A DNA stretch of 64,000 bases from Henckelia pumila (GCF_033568475.1 NC_133123.1:137600242-137664241); one strand, 5' to 3'; counted from the first letter of the stretch, positions 24,301 through 37,136 are shown. The notes: generated by a model from the sequence alone, not told the origin. A program made the numbers and translations.

Positions 24301-27300
24301 GAAAGATTTATCACTGAAATTTTCCAAGGTAGAGAATGATAGTAATAATCTTATAAAAGGGTTAGAAGCAGATATCCTGGAAAAGCAAGAAGAAATCGAT
24401 CGTTCGAAGAAGGTTATTGAGAAAAATAAAGAAAATTTAGAATCACTTGAAAAAAGAGTCGGTGAGCTTGACATTGCATCGGAGGAGAAGGACCAGCTAA
24501 TATTGGAACTCAAGACAAGAGAAAAACAGTTGGAAGATCAGAAAGAAGAGGTTATTCCACAAGTCTTTTAGTTTAAAAGTTGTAGTATAGCCTCTTGAAT
24601 GGGTCAGATATGATTTGGCTGTCTGTTTTAGATCAAGGCATCACTGACCGATGCTGTAAATAAGCTAGAAGAAGCGAAGAATCAATACGAACAGTTGTTA
24701 GAAAGTAAACAAATAGAGTTGTCAAAGCATTTGAAAGAAATATCTCAGAGAAATGACCAGGTCCTCTCTTTCACTATCAACATTACAGCAGCTCCTAACA
24801 GCACGTCTCTTCCTTTTTGTGATGTGCACAATTGACTGGTTGGAGTTTGATCAGGCAATTAATGATATACGGAGGAAGTACGAGGTGGAGAAGCAGGAGA
24901 GTGTTAATCATGAAAAAGAGAAGGTTTTGAATCTTTTGATACTCACTTTTCATTTTCGGTTTCTGTTTCAATTTGATTAGGTTTTATTACCTGTGTCAAT
25001 TTTTAGGCCGAGAAAGCTATCAGGGATGTGGAAAAGCAACTGGAAGAAAAGGTGACGGAAAATAAAAAAGAATCTGAAGAATACTTAGTTCGTGTTCAAG
25101 AAGAACATGCTGCATTGGTATGATGCTGTATAGAGGCCACCTTAACCTAATAATATTTTCGTCTTATTTTACAGTTCAAATTAATTTCATGGAGGTTTAC
25201 TCTTCTGGTTGTATTTGATTCGAGTATAAAAGAACAATTGTGATACTGCCATAGGAAGAATATTGGAGTTGCCTTCTAATTCCACTTGCTCTGTACAAGT
25301 GAAATTTATTATTGTTCTTTAGCATATAACAAACAAGAACCGAGAATTTCACCTAATTTTTTGCTCTTGTCCCCATTCCAAGTGAGGTTGAATTTTGTCC
25401 TTTTATTAGAGGTCACAAAGATTTCTCCCATGTTAATACTCTCTATTAATCTACCGAAGATAACTCGGGAATCGATGTGAGAACTTTCCAGTTGGCAGTT
25501 GCCTCTGATAAGCTGCCATATGTGGTCATATGATTTGACTCGTTTGGAAATCTGGGAATTTATGGGATAATATGAATGTGCTGTTGGTCGTGGATTGTAT
25601 GTAAATGAACATAAGGGTATTACCAGGGAACTTTTCAATAATTTTGCTGGCTATATTTTTGCGAAAGTCTAGGAAAAATATTTCTGAACAACGATAACAT
25701 GGTGAGATTAATGTGTTGTCAATGTAGATTGGCCGCATTCAGCAGGAATACAGTAGCAAAGAAATGGCCCTCATATCTAAGCACGGTGAAGAACTAAGAC
25801 GCTCCCAAATTCAAGCTGAAACTGAGCTCAGAGAGGTTTGTCACTGTAACTCTTAATTTGAAACAATTGTAACAAATGATCATACATTTTATTTTCTGTA
25901 GAAAACAGTATCACTTAGGTCTGAGCATGAGGCTCAGCTACGAGCTTTGAGATGTGAGCACCAAGATGAGTGCAGAAGACTGGAGGAGGAGTTGGATATT
26001 TTAAAAACGAAGGTAAACTCATGTAATTGCATCATATTTGTGTTACCACTACCTTATTGTGGTCATGGGTTGTTGTATCTTAGGAAGAGCGGCAGAGAGC
26101 ATTAATGCAACTGCAATGGAAAGTAATGGGTGACAACCCACAAGACGACCAAGAAGTGAACTCTAAAAAGGTCTGCCCGTAACACCTTGATACTCCCCTC
26201 CTTTATCCCCACACTGACGAAAATCAAGAAATATCTGTGTTATAATTGCCGTCGTGAATTGATGCTAAATTTATGATCCATACCTTACCTCTTTTTATGT
26301 ATCATGGGTGCAAGTATCATACCCTGGTCCATTTGTCCAATTGAAGAGAGAAAAATTATGTGATCTTTATTTGCTGAGGAGTTCAATTGATGAACTCTAC
26401 CAAGTGGCAAGAATTGATGATATCACCATACATGATAATGACAGACATTCATGTGGTTTCTGAAAACTGATCTAATATTGCTCATGACTCAATTATTATT
26501 TTTCTTTATCTCCATGCATTACTATTGCACAAAGCTTCTTCTCAATCAACAAGCTGGTCGGGGAATAAATAGTTTGACTTTGATTGTCATAAAAAAATAA
26601 AGTACCAGATCTTGTCAGTTGGAAGCATATTATTGATTAGTTTGTATGAGTTGAACAGAGTTCTTCACCTTTTCTATTCTTCACAACTTTTCATAGTTGA
26701 GGTTATTTAGCTAAATATCCAAATTTTGTCAACCAAGACGAGAAGACCTGGCAGTGGCAAGAGAATTAAGCATGATCTGGACAAAACAAAAGGCGATGAA
26801 AAGGTGAAACTTGAAAGAAAATTATTAAGATTCACAAACTGATATTATGATTGGCCTGAATTTTCAATTGTTTTTTTGCAGGATTCCCCCTACCAGAAAG
26901 ATGCTCAAACACCAGTGTCAAATTTGTTGAAAAGGGTGGAAAAGGTGAACCCTGGAAGTGTAATGAGTCTTCCTAAGCATAGTAGGAAGGTAAGATTACT
27001 TCACTTGCTGTTGTGCATGAATTCTCGTGTATACAGACCTCTGTGTGTTTCCTGTGGTGTGTTCTAGTGTTTGTCTTACACGTTTGATCCTGATATTATT
27101 ATCACCTGTCTTTCAATGATTAATATTTTCAATGGCAGGTGACTCACCATGAATATGAAATTGAAACATCAAATGGAAGAACAATCACAAAGCGAAGAAA
27201 AACTAAGAGCACAGTGATGTTTGGGGTTTGTATTCACATAACAGTTATCATTATAGCTTCTTCTTATTGTTTTAGTAGTTTATGATTGAACTCTTGATTC

Positions 27301-27862
27301 ACATTCTTTAACTTTCAGGACCCAAGAAAGCATGGGAATAGAGATACGCGAAAAGCTAAGACTCCTAATCAAGCAACCAAGGTAAGTAGGCACTAACAAA
27401 TCCTTTGCGGTAATTGCACCTGCCATTTATGATCCCGTCATATTGTCTGAGTTTAAGTAGTAGACCAACAGACTAATATTCTGTATGTTAACCAAGTTCT
27501 TGCAAGCAGTAATCTGACAATAACTACTTCATCCGTGCTTGGTTAAAGTAGATCCAAGTTTATCTATTATACACTAGTAGTTTTAGAAAACAGGGTAAGA
27601 AGTTATGTGCTGATTTCTCTTGTTTCATATACCTGTCAAATGGATTGTAAACTAGTGGCTCTGTCTGCCGATTATTCCCACAACAGACACGTAACAGATT
27701 CAGAAACGGCAAGAACTGCGATGTCTGTAGTTCATATTGATATTCATTAATTTATTGCAGGGAACTAAAGGTGGAGGCCATCAAAATCCTTCCAAATTAG
27801 GCGATTTGTTCTCAGAAGGATCTCTCAATCCTTATGCTGATGATCCCTATGCATTTGATTAG
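21358..27862 (+). CDS. ZYP1: ZYP1, synaptonemal complex transverse filament protein
   Basis: Eighteen coding exons read by eye: 21358-21511, 21590-21639, 22095-22302, 22384-22509, 22660-22758, 23522-24198, 24302-24550, 24632-24760, 24855-24923, 25007-25117, 25728-25835, 25902-26012, 26084-26170, 26711-26803, 26882-26989, 27139-27225, 27319-27381, 27761-27862. Total 2631 nt, 876 aa, close to Arabidopsis ZYP1 (about 870 aa). The N terminus carries the family block [12 protein letters not shown]; residues about 52-720 are an almost unbroken Leu/Glu/Lys heptad coiled coil; the C-terminal tail is basic and proline-containing (KRRKTKST, then [17 protein letters not shown]). ZYP1 dimers bridge the axes of paired meiotic chromosomes and shape crossover interference. 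Exon phases agree throughout. The donor after exon 6 (ATG|GTTAAA) is weak, and exon 14 acceptor choice rests on frame. Transcribed away from TRM112, as in Arabidopsis. Confidence 0.95.
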
Positions 27863-30100
27863 AGGTATTCCCATTTCATTGTACCCCTTTTCCTAAAAAA
27901 ATTCTGAAAGAACTTTCAAGCCGTGTTAAACAAATGCAATAGTGTCAATCTGATGTTAAAATATTCTGCTTGTGTGTTACTACTATGTATATTTTCTTCA
28001 TTTTTAGTCAATGCTTAAAATTCATACCGACCAATAGCATACGATTGTTACCCCTCAATAGATAAGCAAGCCTTAATCTCATCTTAGGTGCCTGAGTTTG
28101 GCCTAACTTTACTCATTTCTATCATAAACAAGTCTTGGGAAAAGCCAAATTAGCTACAAATATAGCAAGTTGAATTCTTTAATACTTTCTGCTTTCATTG
28201 TAGGCTTCCAAACCATTTCTGCTGCAAAACTATCAGGAGAATGAATTTCAGCTGTGGAAAATATATTTGCATTCAGCGCTTTACTTCTAGCTAGTGGAAA
28301 GAAAGGTTCGCTTTATAACATGCTTCTTGAATTGGCATGAACGCTTGAATATGTGTTTTGCTAAAGCACCCGCAGTTGTGTTGCAATGTGAAGACTCTGA
28401 TAGGTTTGGAACTCCATTCGAATTCTGATTTTTGTCTCTTGGAATCATATCCATGACACACTTTTATATGGTATACACATTATACCGATACATATGTTCT
28501 CATTTTATGGAAAAGATTTAATGGAACTGAAACAGTGTGTGTGTGTGTGTGTGTGTTTCTTTGATGACCTTTGCTGCCGACTGGGGAAACACACACACAC
28601 ATGACACACCCCAGGTCTTGGACTTTTTAGGATGAAGGCTCTCATATGGTCATAATTTATTATGGTGGTTCTAATACAGGTCTTCTTGCAACGGCTGCAT
28701 GTCGTGATTCGACATTTTCCCAAAAATATGAAATTTTAATTGTCAAAGTTCCGACTTAGGATTGAACAAATGGTACTAAAAGAAATTTGTTAGAAATTGA
28801 GTGGAATGAATAAGAATTTTCAAGTTAATGAAAGTACCAAACTTTATGACCCATCATGTGTCTGATATGATTTTGAGGCAAATGGAATCAAACCAGCTGC
28901 TTGATGCAGCATTATGATGTAATTACTGTTATCCTTGTTCTTACCAATGCTCTTATTTCTATGTACCATAATCTGCGTGCCCACTAAATTACTTTTGAGC
29001 AAAACCATGCAAGTTTCCTTCTTGCTGTCTTTCTTTTTTTATTTTTTAATCAATTGTTTGCTGTTTTAATTAATTTATTTTTATTATTATTACAAAGATG
29101 ATGAAATTTGTATCTACCGGGAGCATGGGGGAAATACATGAATCTAAATTAGTACTAGAAATTACGGGTAGCATTTCCTAATTATCCGGATGTCCTATCT
29201 TAAACATTGAAAACACTGCAATTAATGGGTTCATTATTTAATAATTTTGCTTTTGGCCTTGAAGCTAATATTTATTTTAGGACTACATATTAAAGATCAG
29301 AATCCTTTTGCACCATTATATATATAGAGTATTTAATAAATTACACGTGGATTGTCAGTGAGTAAATGATGTCTCCCTTCTCCATCCTTCCTTGTTTCTC
29401 TTTGGAGGAGTTTTTGTATGCATTAATTGCCTATACTAATAATAATAAATAAATTACAAGTTCTTGCCTTAAAAATAATAATAAATATGACGATCCCACC
29501 CTTTTCTATCGACGTTATTATCTTGTCCCCCCGTTAGAATATAAAATACATAATGGAAATTATGCCAATATACGATAAACATATTTACAACAAATAACGT
29601 AAGTATTTTTTTTTAAAAAAAATTCATAATCAAATAACTATTTGATATATTTGTTTTAAATCTAAAAAACCGTATTTCATTAAATTTTCATCCTAAAAAC
29701 AGTTTTGGCAAAAGCTATTTTCTTCCTAAAAAACGCTAATAATTGGATTCTAACATGCTTCAATTAAATTTTTTTTAAGTTTATTATTAACAATGCACAC
29801 TTTATTTTTATACAAGTATTATATTTTCTAGGATGATTGTGAATGTGTATGTGACTATGTAATTAAGTATTCTTAAAAATACTTTTATTTGGACATGTTA
29901 ATTATTAAGTATTTATTTTCATAAAACTTTTCTAATAAGAAAATAATTTCAAACAGTTGTGATTTCTTAAATTTTAATATAATTATATCATCTGTTTCAT
30001 TAAAAAAATTATATCATATGATTCGTTTTCAATTTTTGATCCGTACGTTTTTTGTTTAACATTGATATACATATTGTTTATCAGTACAATGTAGCTTTAT
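27863..30100. other. ZYP1 3' UTR and intergenic DNA
   Basis: A further splice pair may lie in the 3' UTR (GTATTC after 27865, acceptor near 28203). Microsatellite GT runs lie at 28535-28556 with a complementary CA run at 28589-28600. From about 28950 the sequence is very AT-rich with no coding exon recognised. Confidence 0.5.
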
Positions 30101-30101
30101 A

Positions 30102-30295
30102 TCTATATCTATACTATATATAAAGCAAGAGCACTTTAGTGGTCTTTTGATATGTTCATTTTAATTATCTTTTTTTTAAAAAAAAATCCCACAAAATTAT
30201 CAAATTGAAAAAAATTTATATATTAAAATCAAATAATTGAAAAAAATAAATTTATATATAACGTTACACACACAATGCGTGTGCGCTGCGGCTAG
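30102..30295 (+). mobile_element. Short Helitron-like element
   Basis: Starts TCTATATCTATACTATATATAAAG-like (shown within 20-base limits as TCTATATCTATACTATATAT) after an A, and ends with a GC-rich inverted motif (CACAATGCGTGTGCGCTGCG) followed by CTAG and a T. TC start, 3' hairpin and CTRR end with A/T insertion site are the non-autonomous Helitron marks. A second similar start lies immediately after (about 30299). Confidence 0.55.
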
Positions 30296-30298
30296 TTA

Positions 30299-30558
30299 TC
30301 TATACCTATATATTAAGTAAGAAGACCTTATGGTCTCTTTATATGAGCCAATAAATTAACAATTAAAAAAAAAACTGTTCCCTCTACTATTTCAATTTTT
30401 TTTCACCATTATGATTTATTTTTTTAAATTTAACTATTTATTTTCTTTAATCTCAATTTTTTATTTAATATATAATACAATCGTTTTAATTAAAATTTTA
30501 ATTGAAATATAATTTTATTATAAAAATAAATTATTTACATGCAATAAGTAGCTAGTTA
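30299..30558 (+). mobile_element. Possible second Helitron-like fragment
   Basis: Begins TCTATACCTATATATTAAGT and carries AAGAAGACCTTATGGTCTC, resembling the first element's GAGCACTTTAGTGGTC; finishes near AGTAGCTAGTT. The 3' hairpin is not clear, so this is tentative. The remaining DNA to 30850 is AT-rich and has no gene. Confidence 0.3.
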
Positions 30559-31024
30559 ACTATGAAAGAAGACCATATCATGGTTTCTTGGTATGGTTAA
30601 TAATAAAAAATAATAATTAAAAAATTCAAACTTAAAACATAGAAAAAAAACACTAACATTAAAACTACACACTTACATTAGCATAACAACAACAACAACG
30701 TAATACTCTCTTACATAAAACTACTTTTTTTCATATTACAGTTGATAATTTACATCAATATTAAAAATAACTGGTTCATGCATTTTTTAGTTTACTTACT
30801 ATTATATTTATTATACGATGATCACACGTTACAATATAATACATTTAATTTATGTTTTTCCATTACGTGTCCTCGATGCTAGTCATATATATGTCTCATT
30901 CTCATGGCCATTATCCTCTCTCTGTAAAAGTCCATCTTTGTCTCACTTTCTTCACTGCCAATATTAATTTATCTGCTTCCTATATACACAAAAGAGGAAA
31001 ATACTACACCAGTTTATCTTCAAC

Positions 31025-31046
31025 CTCTCTCTCTCTCTCTCTCTCT
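31025..31046 (+). repeat. (CT)n tract directly before the zinc-finger gene start
   Basis: Eleven CT units ending two bases before the ATG at 31048, so in the 5' UTR. Such CT runs near plant start sites are common and can bind GAGA-type factors; function here is not shown. Confidence 0.85.
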
Positions 31047-31047
31047 A

Positions 31048-33104
31048 ATGGCGGCTAAAAGAAGAAATCCCAGAAATAAACCCAAAGAGATACAGCCAAA
31101 CAAACACCACCGCCGCCATTCTCAGATCAAACACCATGATCATGATCAAGATCGGAAACCACATTCCTGGGCAGCTGTGAGGAGCCTCTTCACCTGCAAG
31201 TACCTTCAAGCACAACAACAACAGCAACAAACAAACCAGAAGAAGCTCAAACATGCCACCCATGGAGATCAAGAGAGAGTGATTGGAAGCAAGCAAAATC
31301 CCATACCATTACCAAAGCAGGCGAAGAAAGAGAGAACCCTCGAAGAAACTCACAAGAAAACGAGATGCTCCGGTTCACTCTGCAGCAACACCAAAGTGAC
31401 GCAAAGGCCTGAGAACTCAGAGGAGCAGAAGAAGAGGACTGCTCTGTCAATGGCTTCATTCTGTACTGAGAACGACTCTGTAATATTTTCTTCGAACAGA
31501 TCCATGAAAATCAGTACTGGTTCTTTGTACGGTTCGATCAATTCTGCTTCCACTTCTTCTTCAGCTTCTTCTTCACTCACAGCTCATGTTCGTACTGCGG
31601 CTTCTCCTAATTACTCCATTCCTGGTTCCTTGAGAAACATGGGTTTCAGGAGATTATCTGGATGCTATGAGTGTAGAATGGTTGTGGATCCTGTTCTTGG
31701 AATGACTAGGGATCCTTCTTTGAGAGCTACTATATTTTCATGCCCTGAATGCGCTGAAATTTTCGTCAAACCTGAGAATTTGGAGCTTCATCAGTCTGTC
31801 AGGCATGCTGGTATATCATCTATTTTCTTTCACCTCCCTTAATTAATCATTTAATTACTCCAAATGAAAGTATTTCAAATTATTGAAAAAAATTGTGTAA
31901 AATCTCATCAAGAACACTGAAAACTTGATTTGCTTTAGTAAAAAAAAATTATTTATTATTTTTTGAAACACTAGAGCTTAGTCAAATCCTAGCTAGATCA
32001 TCGCTATGGATATATAATTAATTAAGCAAATGTTTGTTACATTATTTTATTTTTTATTTAGTCAAACTTTTTGCTTGAATTTTTTGGAAGTGAGTACCCC
32101 AATGCCTAGAAGTTCATCAATTTCCAAAATTATCATTTAATAAATGCCTGTCTTGCATCTCAAATGGCCCAAATCATGATCATCTACATAATGATTTAAC
32201 TTTAAGAATACATGTTAATGCGCAATTAGATGTAAAGGTATTGAGTTAATTACTGATATATGAATCAAACGTTAATTATCATACTAAAAACAATAACATA
32301 TATGTGATCAATATTCATTCAACAGTATGTGAATTGGGTCCGGACGACACAAGCAAGAACATAGTGGAGATAATATTCCAATCAAGCTGGCTCAAGAAAG
32401 AGGCCCCGGTGTGCAAAATAGACCGCATACTGAAAGTCCAAAACACAACTAGAACCATATCCAAATTTGAGGATTACAGGGACACCATCAAGACCAAAGC
32501 CACTAGGTTGTCCAAGAAACACCCGCGCTGCCTCGCCGACGGCAACGAGCTTCTTCGGTTCCATTGCACCACTCTAATGTGCTCACTTGGCCTAAATGGC
32601 TCCTCCAACTTATGCAACTCCATCCCCACCTGCAGCGTGTGCAGCATCATCCGAAACGGCTTCAAAGTCGCGACCGCCGGCGTTTCTAGTACAAAAGGTA
32701 TATATAGATAGATTAATATAGTATCACCAAATATTCATACTGTTTTCATGTAGATCATGTATAACTTATAATGATTTTGGTGGTTGTATGTGGCATGATA
32801 TATTATTATATATTCATCACTTGATTTATTTCATAATTTGTTCGGTATAGGTATATTAACAACAGCTACCAGTGGTAAGGCACACGACAGTGCGGATATG
32901 TTGGTCGATAGAGGGAAGCGAGCAATGCTCGTGTGTCGGGTGATAGCGGGGCGGGTGAAGAGGAAGGCCGAGTTGGCCGGGAGCGTCGACGAGTACGACT
33001 CGGTGGCCGGGGACGGCGGAGTCTATTCGAGTTTGGATGAGTTGCATGTTTTCAATCCCAGGGCTATATTGCCTTGTTTTGTTGTGATCTACGGGGGTTT
33101 CTAA
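31048..33104 (+). CDS. C2H2 zinc-finger protein with ADP-ribosyltransferase-like C-terminal domain
   Basis: Three exons, 31048-31810, 32326-32697 and 32851-33104, total 1389 nt (462 aa), with GT-AG introns and matching phases. The first 150 residues are basic and low-complexity (Lys/Arg/His/Gln) and could be a nuclear signal. A serine-rich stretch precedes one C2H2 finger with C232, C235, H248, H253 (spacing C-x2-C-x12-H-x4-H). Residues about 255-462 resemble the PARP/ART fold: FHCTT (H334) where PARPs have the NAD-binding His, a GILTTATSG segment where they have GIYFA, and DELHVFNP with E442 near the place of the catalytic Glu. It belongs to a plant family I recall as At1g75710-like C2H2 proteins, of unclear function. 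Catalytic activity is not implied. Likely nuclear. Confidence 0.9.
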
Positions 33105-33664
33105 TGTGAAATTTCGGTGGTTCTTTGCAATATTTTGATTGCATCCGTATTAATTAATGGACAAGAATAAATATTTCTGATTATAAGTTCAATGTACTTC
33201 ATGTTTCTTATTACATATATCTAATTTACTTCGTTCATAAATTTTTTTTTTTAAAAAAAAGCACGTGCACTGACACACGAGGCACGTGATTAGCTGATTA
33301 AAGATGTTTTTTTTTACTACAAAAGAAGTCCGATCCAACAAGCATAAATGAATAAAGCAAATATTTTATGTAAATTAAAAGAATAAAGCCATTCATTGAA
33401 CGGTAAGATTTAAGCATGGGAGGTGATTATTACTGTCGACTGTGTAAACTGCATGTGTATCTGACTAATTGACATGCAACCTTTTAATCTATATATATAT
33501 ATTCCCAAAAGGTTCAAATTAAAAATCGCATAATTAATAAAATAACACATTACAAATTTAAAATATTACAGATGATTTATGCATGATTCATACAGATGCT
33601 ACTCATGTATTCATGTTGATAATTATTAGACATATATATATCGATGAGTAAAAGATGCGCGTGC

Positions 33665-33692
<28 letters not shown>
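33105..33692. other. 3' flank of the zinc-finger gene, no gene seen
   Basis: AT-rich, with two G-box-like CACGTG words near 33263 and 33283 and a (TA)n run at about 33665-33690 into which the MULE-type element is inserted. Confidence 0.5.
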
Positions 33693-33695
<3 letters not shown>

Positions 33696-34948
33696 TTATT
33701 TGCACCAACCACCCCTGTGAAATATTGAAAATACACACTTCTCCCATGTAAAATTTTAATAGGCATCTTCAACCATGACCTTTTAAAAAATTAGCACACT
33801 CGCCACTTCAGATGAGTGATTGATTGCGCACGCGCCTCTCATGCGACTGGACAAAGATTTTGATATTTATTTTTGCACCAAATACCCCTGTGAAATATTA
33901 AAAATGCATATTTGACCTTTTTTAAATTAATTTTTAAATCTATTCAACACATAATACACAATTTTTATAAAAATTCAATTATAATATTTAGAAAATATTT
34001 TTTGTTTTATTAATTTTTATTTTAAATGTATTATCATTAATTAATTATTTTCTAAAAAATATTATTACTTTATCATGTTATCATTATTTTATTAAATTCA
34101 CTTCGTATTTCCAACTTTTCCATTAAACATGCATTCATAAACATGTATTTAAATAATTTCAAGTACCAAAATATTGAACTAAACTGATAAGTTCAAACAT
34201 ATTGTTTTTTCGATTTAGGACTATATATTATTGAACTAAAATTTAAATTTTTCGAGAATATGAATTGCACAATTTGTAATAAATAATAAAAAAAATAACA
34301 TGCTTATATAATTCTAAATCACAAAAGTAACATTCATGAACTTATCATTTGGTTAAATATTTTGGTATTTTTAGATATTTAAATATTTATTTATGAATCA
34401 TGTTTAATGAAGAAGTTGAAAACACAAATTGATTTGATAAAATAATGATAACGAGATAAAGTAATAATTTTTTATTTGATTTAATATTTTAATACTTTTA
34501 GGTATTTAAATCTCGTTTATGAATGCATTTTTAATGGAGAAGTTAGAAACAAGAAAAAAATTTAATAAAATAATTGTATTTTTAGAAAACAATTATATAA
34601 TCATAATAAATTAAAAATTAAAAATAAAATTAATAAAACGAAAAATATTTGCTAAATATTTTAAAATTAGATTTTAATAAAAATTGTGTATTATGGGTTG
34701 AATATATTTAAAAATTATTTTCACAGAGGTCACATATGCATTTTTAATATTTCACAAGGATATTTGGTGCAAAAAAAAAATCAAAATCTTTGCTCAGTCG
34801 CATGAGGGGCGCGTGAACAACAATCACTCATCTGAAGGGGCGAGTGTGCTAATTTTTTAAAAGGTCAGAGTTGAAGATGCCTATTAAAATTTCACAAGAG
34901 AGAAGTGTGCATTTTCAATAATTCACATGGGTGGTTGGTGCAAATAAC

Positions 34949-34950
<2 letters not shown>
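33693..34950. mobile_element. Palindromic MULE-type non-autonomous element, copy 2
   Basis: Same family as 11630-13034: starts GAGTTATTTGCACC and ends GGTGCAAATAACT, with the same internal words GCACACTCGCC and GGCGAGTGTGC. It sits in a TA microsatellite, which hides the target duplication. 1258 bp, no transposase, inverted halves along its length. Sequence has diverged clearly from copy 1, so the two insertions are not recent duplicates. Confidence 0.85.

Positions 34951-34990
<40 letters not shown>
34950..34990 (+). repeat. (TA)n(TG)n microsatellite
   Basis: About eight TA units followed by about twelve TG units at the right edge of the MULE-type element. Confidence 0.85.
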
Positions 34991-34991
<1 letters not shown>

Positions 34992-34998
<7 letters not shown>

Positions 34999-36212
34999 GT
35001 AGTACATGGACATTCTCTGATATTAAAACTTGAAATGAATTATGTGATGAAAGTTAATGATTTTGGGAGTCTTTTTGAGTGCCTTTTGGCCTTTGGGTTT
35101 GTTTTTTAGCCTGAATCAATGGTCGCGCATGATTTTTTTTTACCTGTGTGGAGTTACAATCCCTTTTGTGCAATTTTACTAGTCTAAATATAATCCTGGC
35201 TCCATTAATTTGTACTACCTAAAGTCAAGCACAATGGAATGGGTTGTTTTTTGTATTACATATTTAAAATTTTTTGGAAGAACTCCAAAAAAGATAATAT
35301 AATTTACCCATCCTTTTTTAGCATTAAATTTGAAACTCAAACGAGTAAGACAAATTAAACAGCGTTGGTTTGGGCACCATTACATTTAGCCCCAACTCCT
35401 ACAAACCCCTCTTCGAGACACACATTAATAATGCAGGAGCCAAGGCCACCTCAATTTAATTAACTATAGGCTACTCCAGCAATTTGAATTTCTGCATACG
35501 TATAATATATACATATATATATATATATATAATATAGTGAAAAGATTATTGTAGTTTAAGATTATGGATCGGGTTTTGTTTGGACAAGTATTTTAAAATG
35601 TTTTTAGTATTTTATAAGTTAAAAAACTTAAATACATGTTTGGATAACATTTTTGTTAAACGCTTTTTTCCAAAATACTTTTAAAAAGTGCTTTCAAGCT
35701 AAGCAAAGTTTTTTAAAAATAATTGAGAGTTATTTTTTGATGTTTTAAAAAATGGAGGCAATAATGGTAATGCAGTAACATAAATTTTGTCCAAATAAAA
35801 TAGATGCCATGTTAAAAGAAAAAAAATCCTCAGACTCGAATTTAATAAATAAATAAATAAAACATAAAATGGATTTCTTCTTGGATGTATACACATTGTA
35901 TGTGTATGAAACAGAGAATAAAAATCTTGATCTATACAATCTCTAACACATGCAGTATAAGGAGGGAGGGCACATGAGATTTGGAAACTTAAGTCTGAAA
36001 AAATGTCATGTGATTCGAGACTAAACATTTTTTGTCATGTCATATTCAAGTTGAATATAAATAATTAATTATTTACACACGACAATTTATCAATTCTTAA
36101 ATATGTTCTTCTCCATCTGGACAATAACTTTTTCTTGTTGAATTTGGGCCTTTGTTCATGAAATTCAACATTTCTTCAAACAAATACATCCGTTAGACAT
36201 GTCCATACCCTT
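34992..36212. other. Intergenic, no gene seen
   Basis: AT-rich. A (TA)n run is at about 35512-35532. The 35570-35700 stretch has words such as GTTTGGATAACA and AAAGTGCTTT seen in dispersed plant repeats. No coding exon recognised. Confidence 0.5.
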
Positions 36213-36695
36213 GGCCCGATTCGAAGCCTAACAACAATCGACTATGGTAATATGACGTTCTACTACATTAGACCATAGACCAGTAACAAGAATTGGCCCA
36301 ATCTGAAGCCCCCAACACAATCGATTATGGTAATATGACGTTCTACTACATAGACTACTAGAACAGTAACAAGAATTGGCCCAATATTAAGCCCAACAGC
36401 AATCGATTGTAGTAATATGACTTTCTACTACATGACCACTAGACCAGTAGCAAGAAATGGCCCAATATGAAGCCCAAAAACAATCGATTATAGTAATATG
36501 ACGTTATTCTACTACATAGACCACTAGAAGTCTAGAACAGTAACAAGAATTGACCCAATGGGAAGCCCAAAAACAATCGATTATAGTAACTACATAGATC
36601 ATTAGAGCAGTAACAAACATTGGCCCAATATGAAGCCCAACAACAATCGATTATAGTAACATGACATTCTACTACATAGACCAGTAACAAAAATC
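36213..36695. repeat. Minisatellite, about six units of about 82 bp
   Basis: The word CAATCGA recurs at 36235, 36318, 36400, 36481, 36574 and 36644, spacing 83, 82, 81, 93 and 70. Units share AGTAACAAGAATTGGCCCAA, AATATGACGTTCTACTACAT and GAAGCCCAA. Each unit carries a GGCCCA or GACCCA word. It lies about 440 bp beyond the stop of the cold-shock gene. Confidence 0.9.
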
Positions 36696-37136
36696 TCACA
36701 ATTATCCCATTGACTAATCAAATCGTGGAAAAATAAAACCTCAGTAGGTTGACTGATCTGGTATTTGAAAATGTTAAAAAAAAATTATTACGAGTTTTTT
36801 TATAAAAAATTTTACAAAAAAAAAAAACTTAGAAATATTTTCGAAAGTATTTTCAAACGTTATCTAAGTTGAATGAAACGATAAATTGACACACAAAAAT
36901 AATATAATTAGAGTCCAATAACAAAAAATAGCCTTATATTTAAAAAGAATAGCTACAATGTGTTGCATAGAAAAACTTACAATAAAAAAAAAAAAAAAAA
37001 TCCAAAAACGATTACACATCGGTAAAAAAAAAAAAACCGAAAAACATATAATTTGTAAATTTTAAATAATAACAATAGTAATATTATTTTTTTTGGGAAG
37101 CAATAGAATATTAATAATAATAAATATTTAGATAAA

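Noticed and set aside
36213-36695. CRISPR-like array
   Set aside because: Units are contiguous diverged tandem repeats without unique spacers, and this is a plant nuclear genome.
35570-36870. One large inverted-repeat element enclosing the minisatellite
   Set aside because: GTTTGGATAAC-type words at 35638 and their rough complement near 36850 are suggestive, but the match is short and no target duplication was found.
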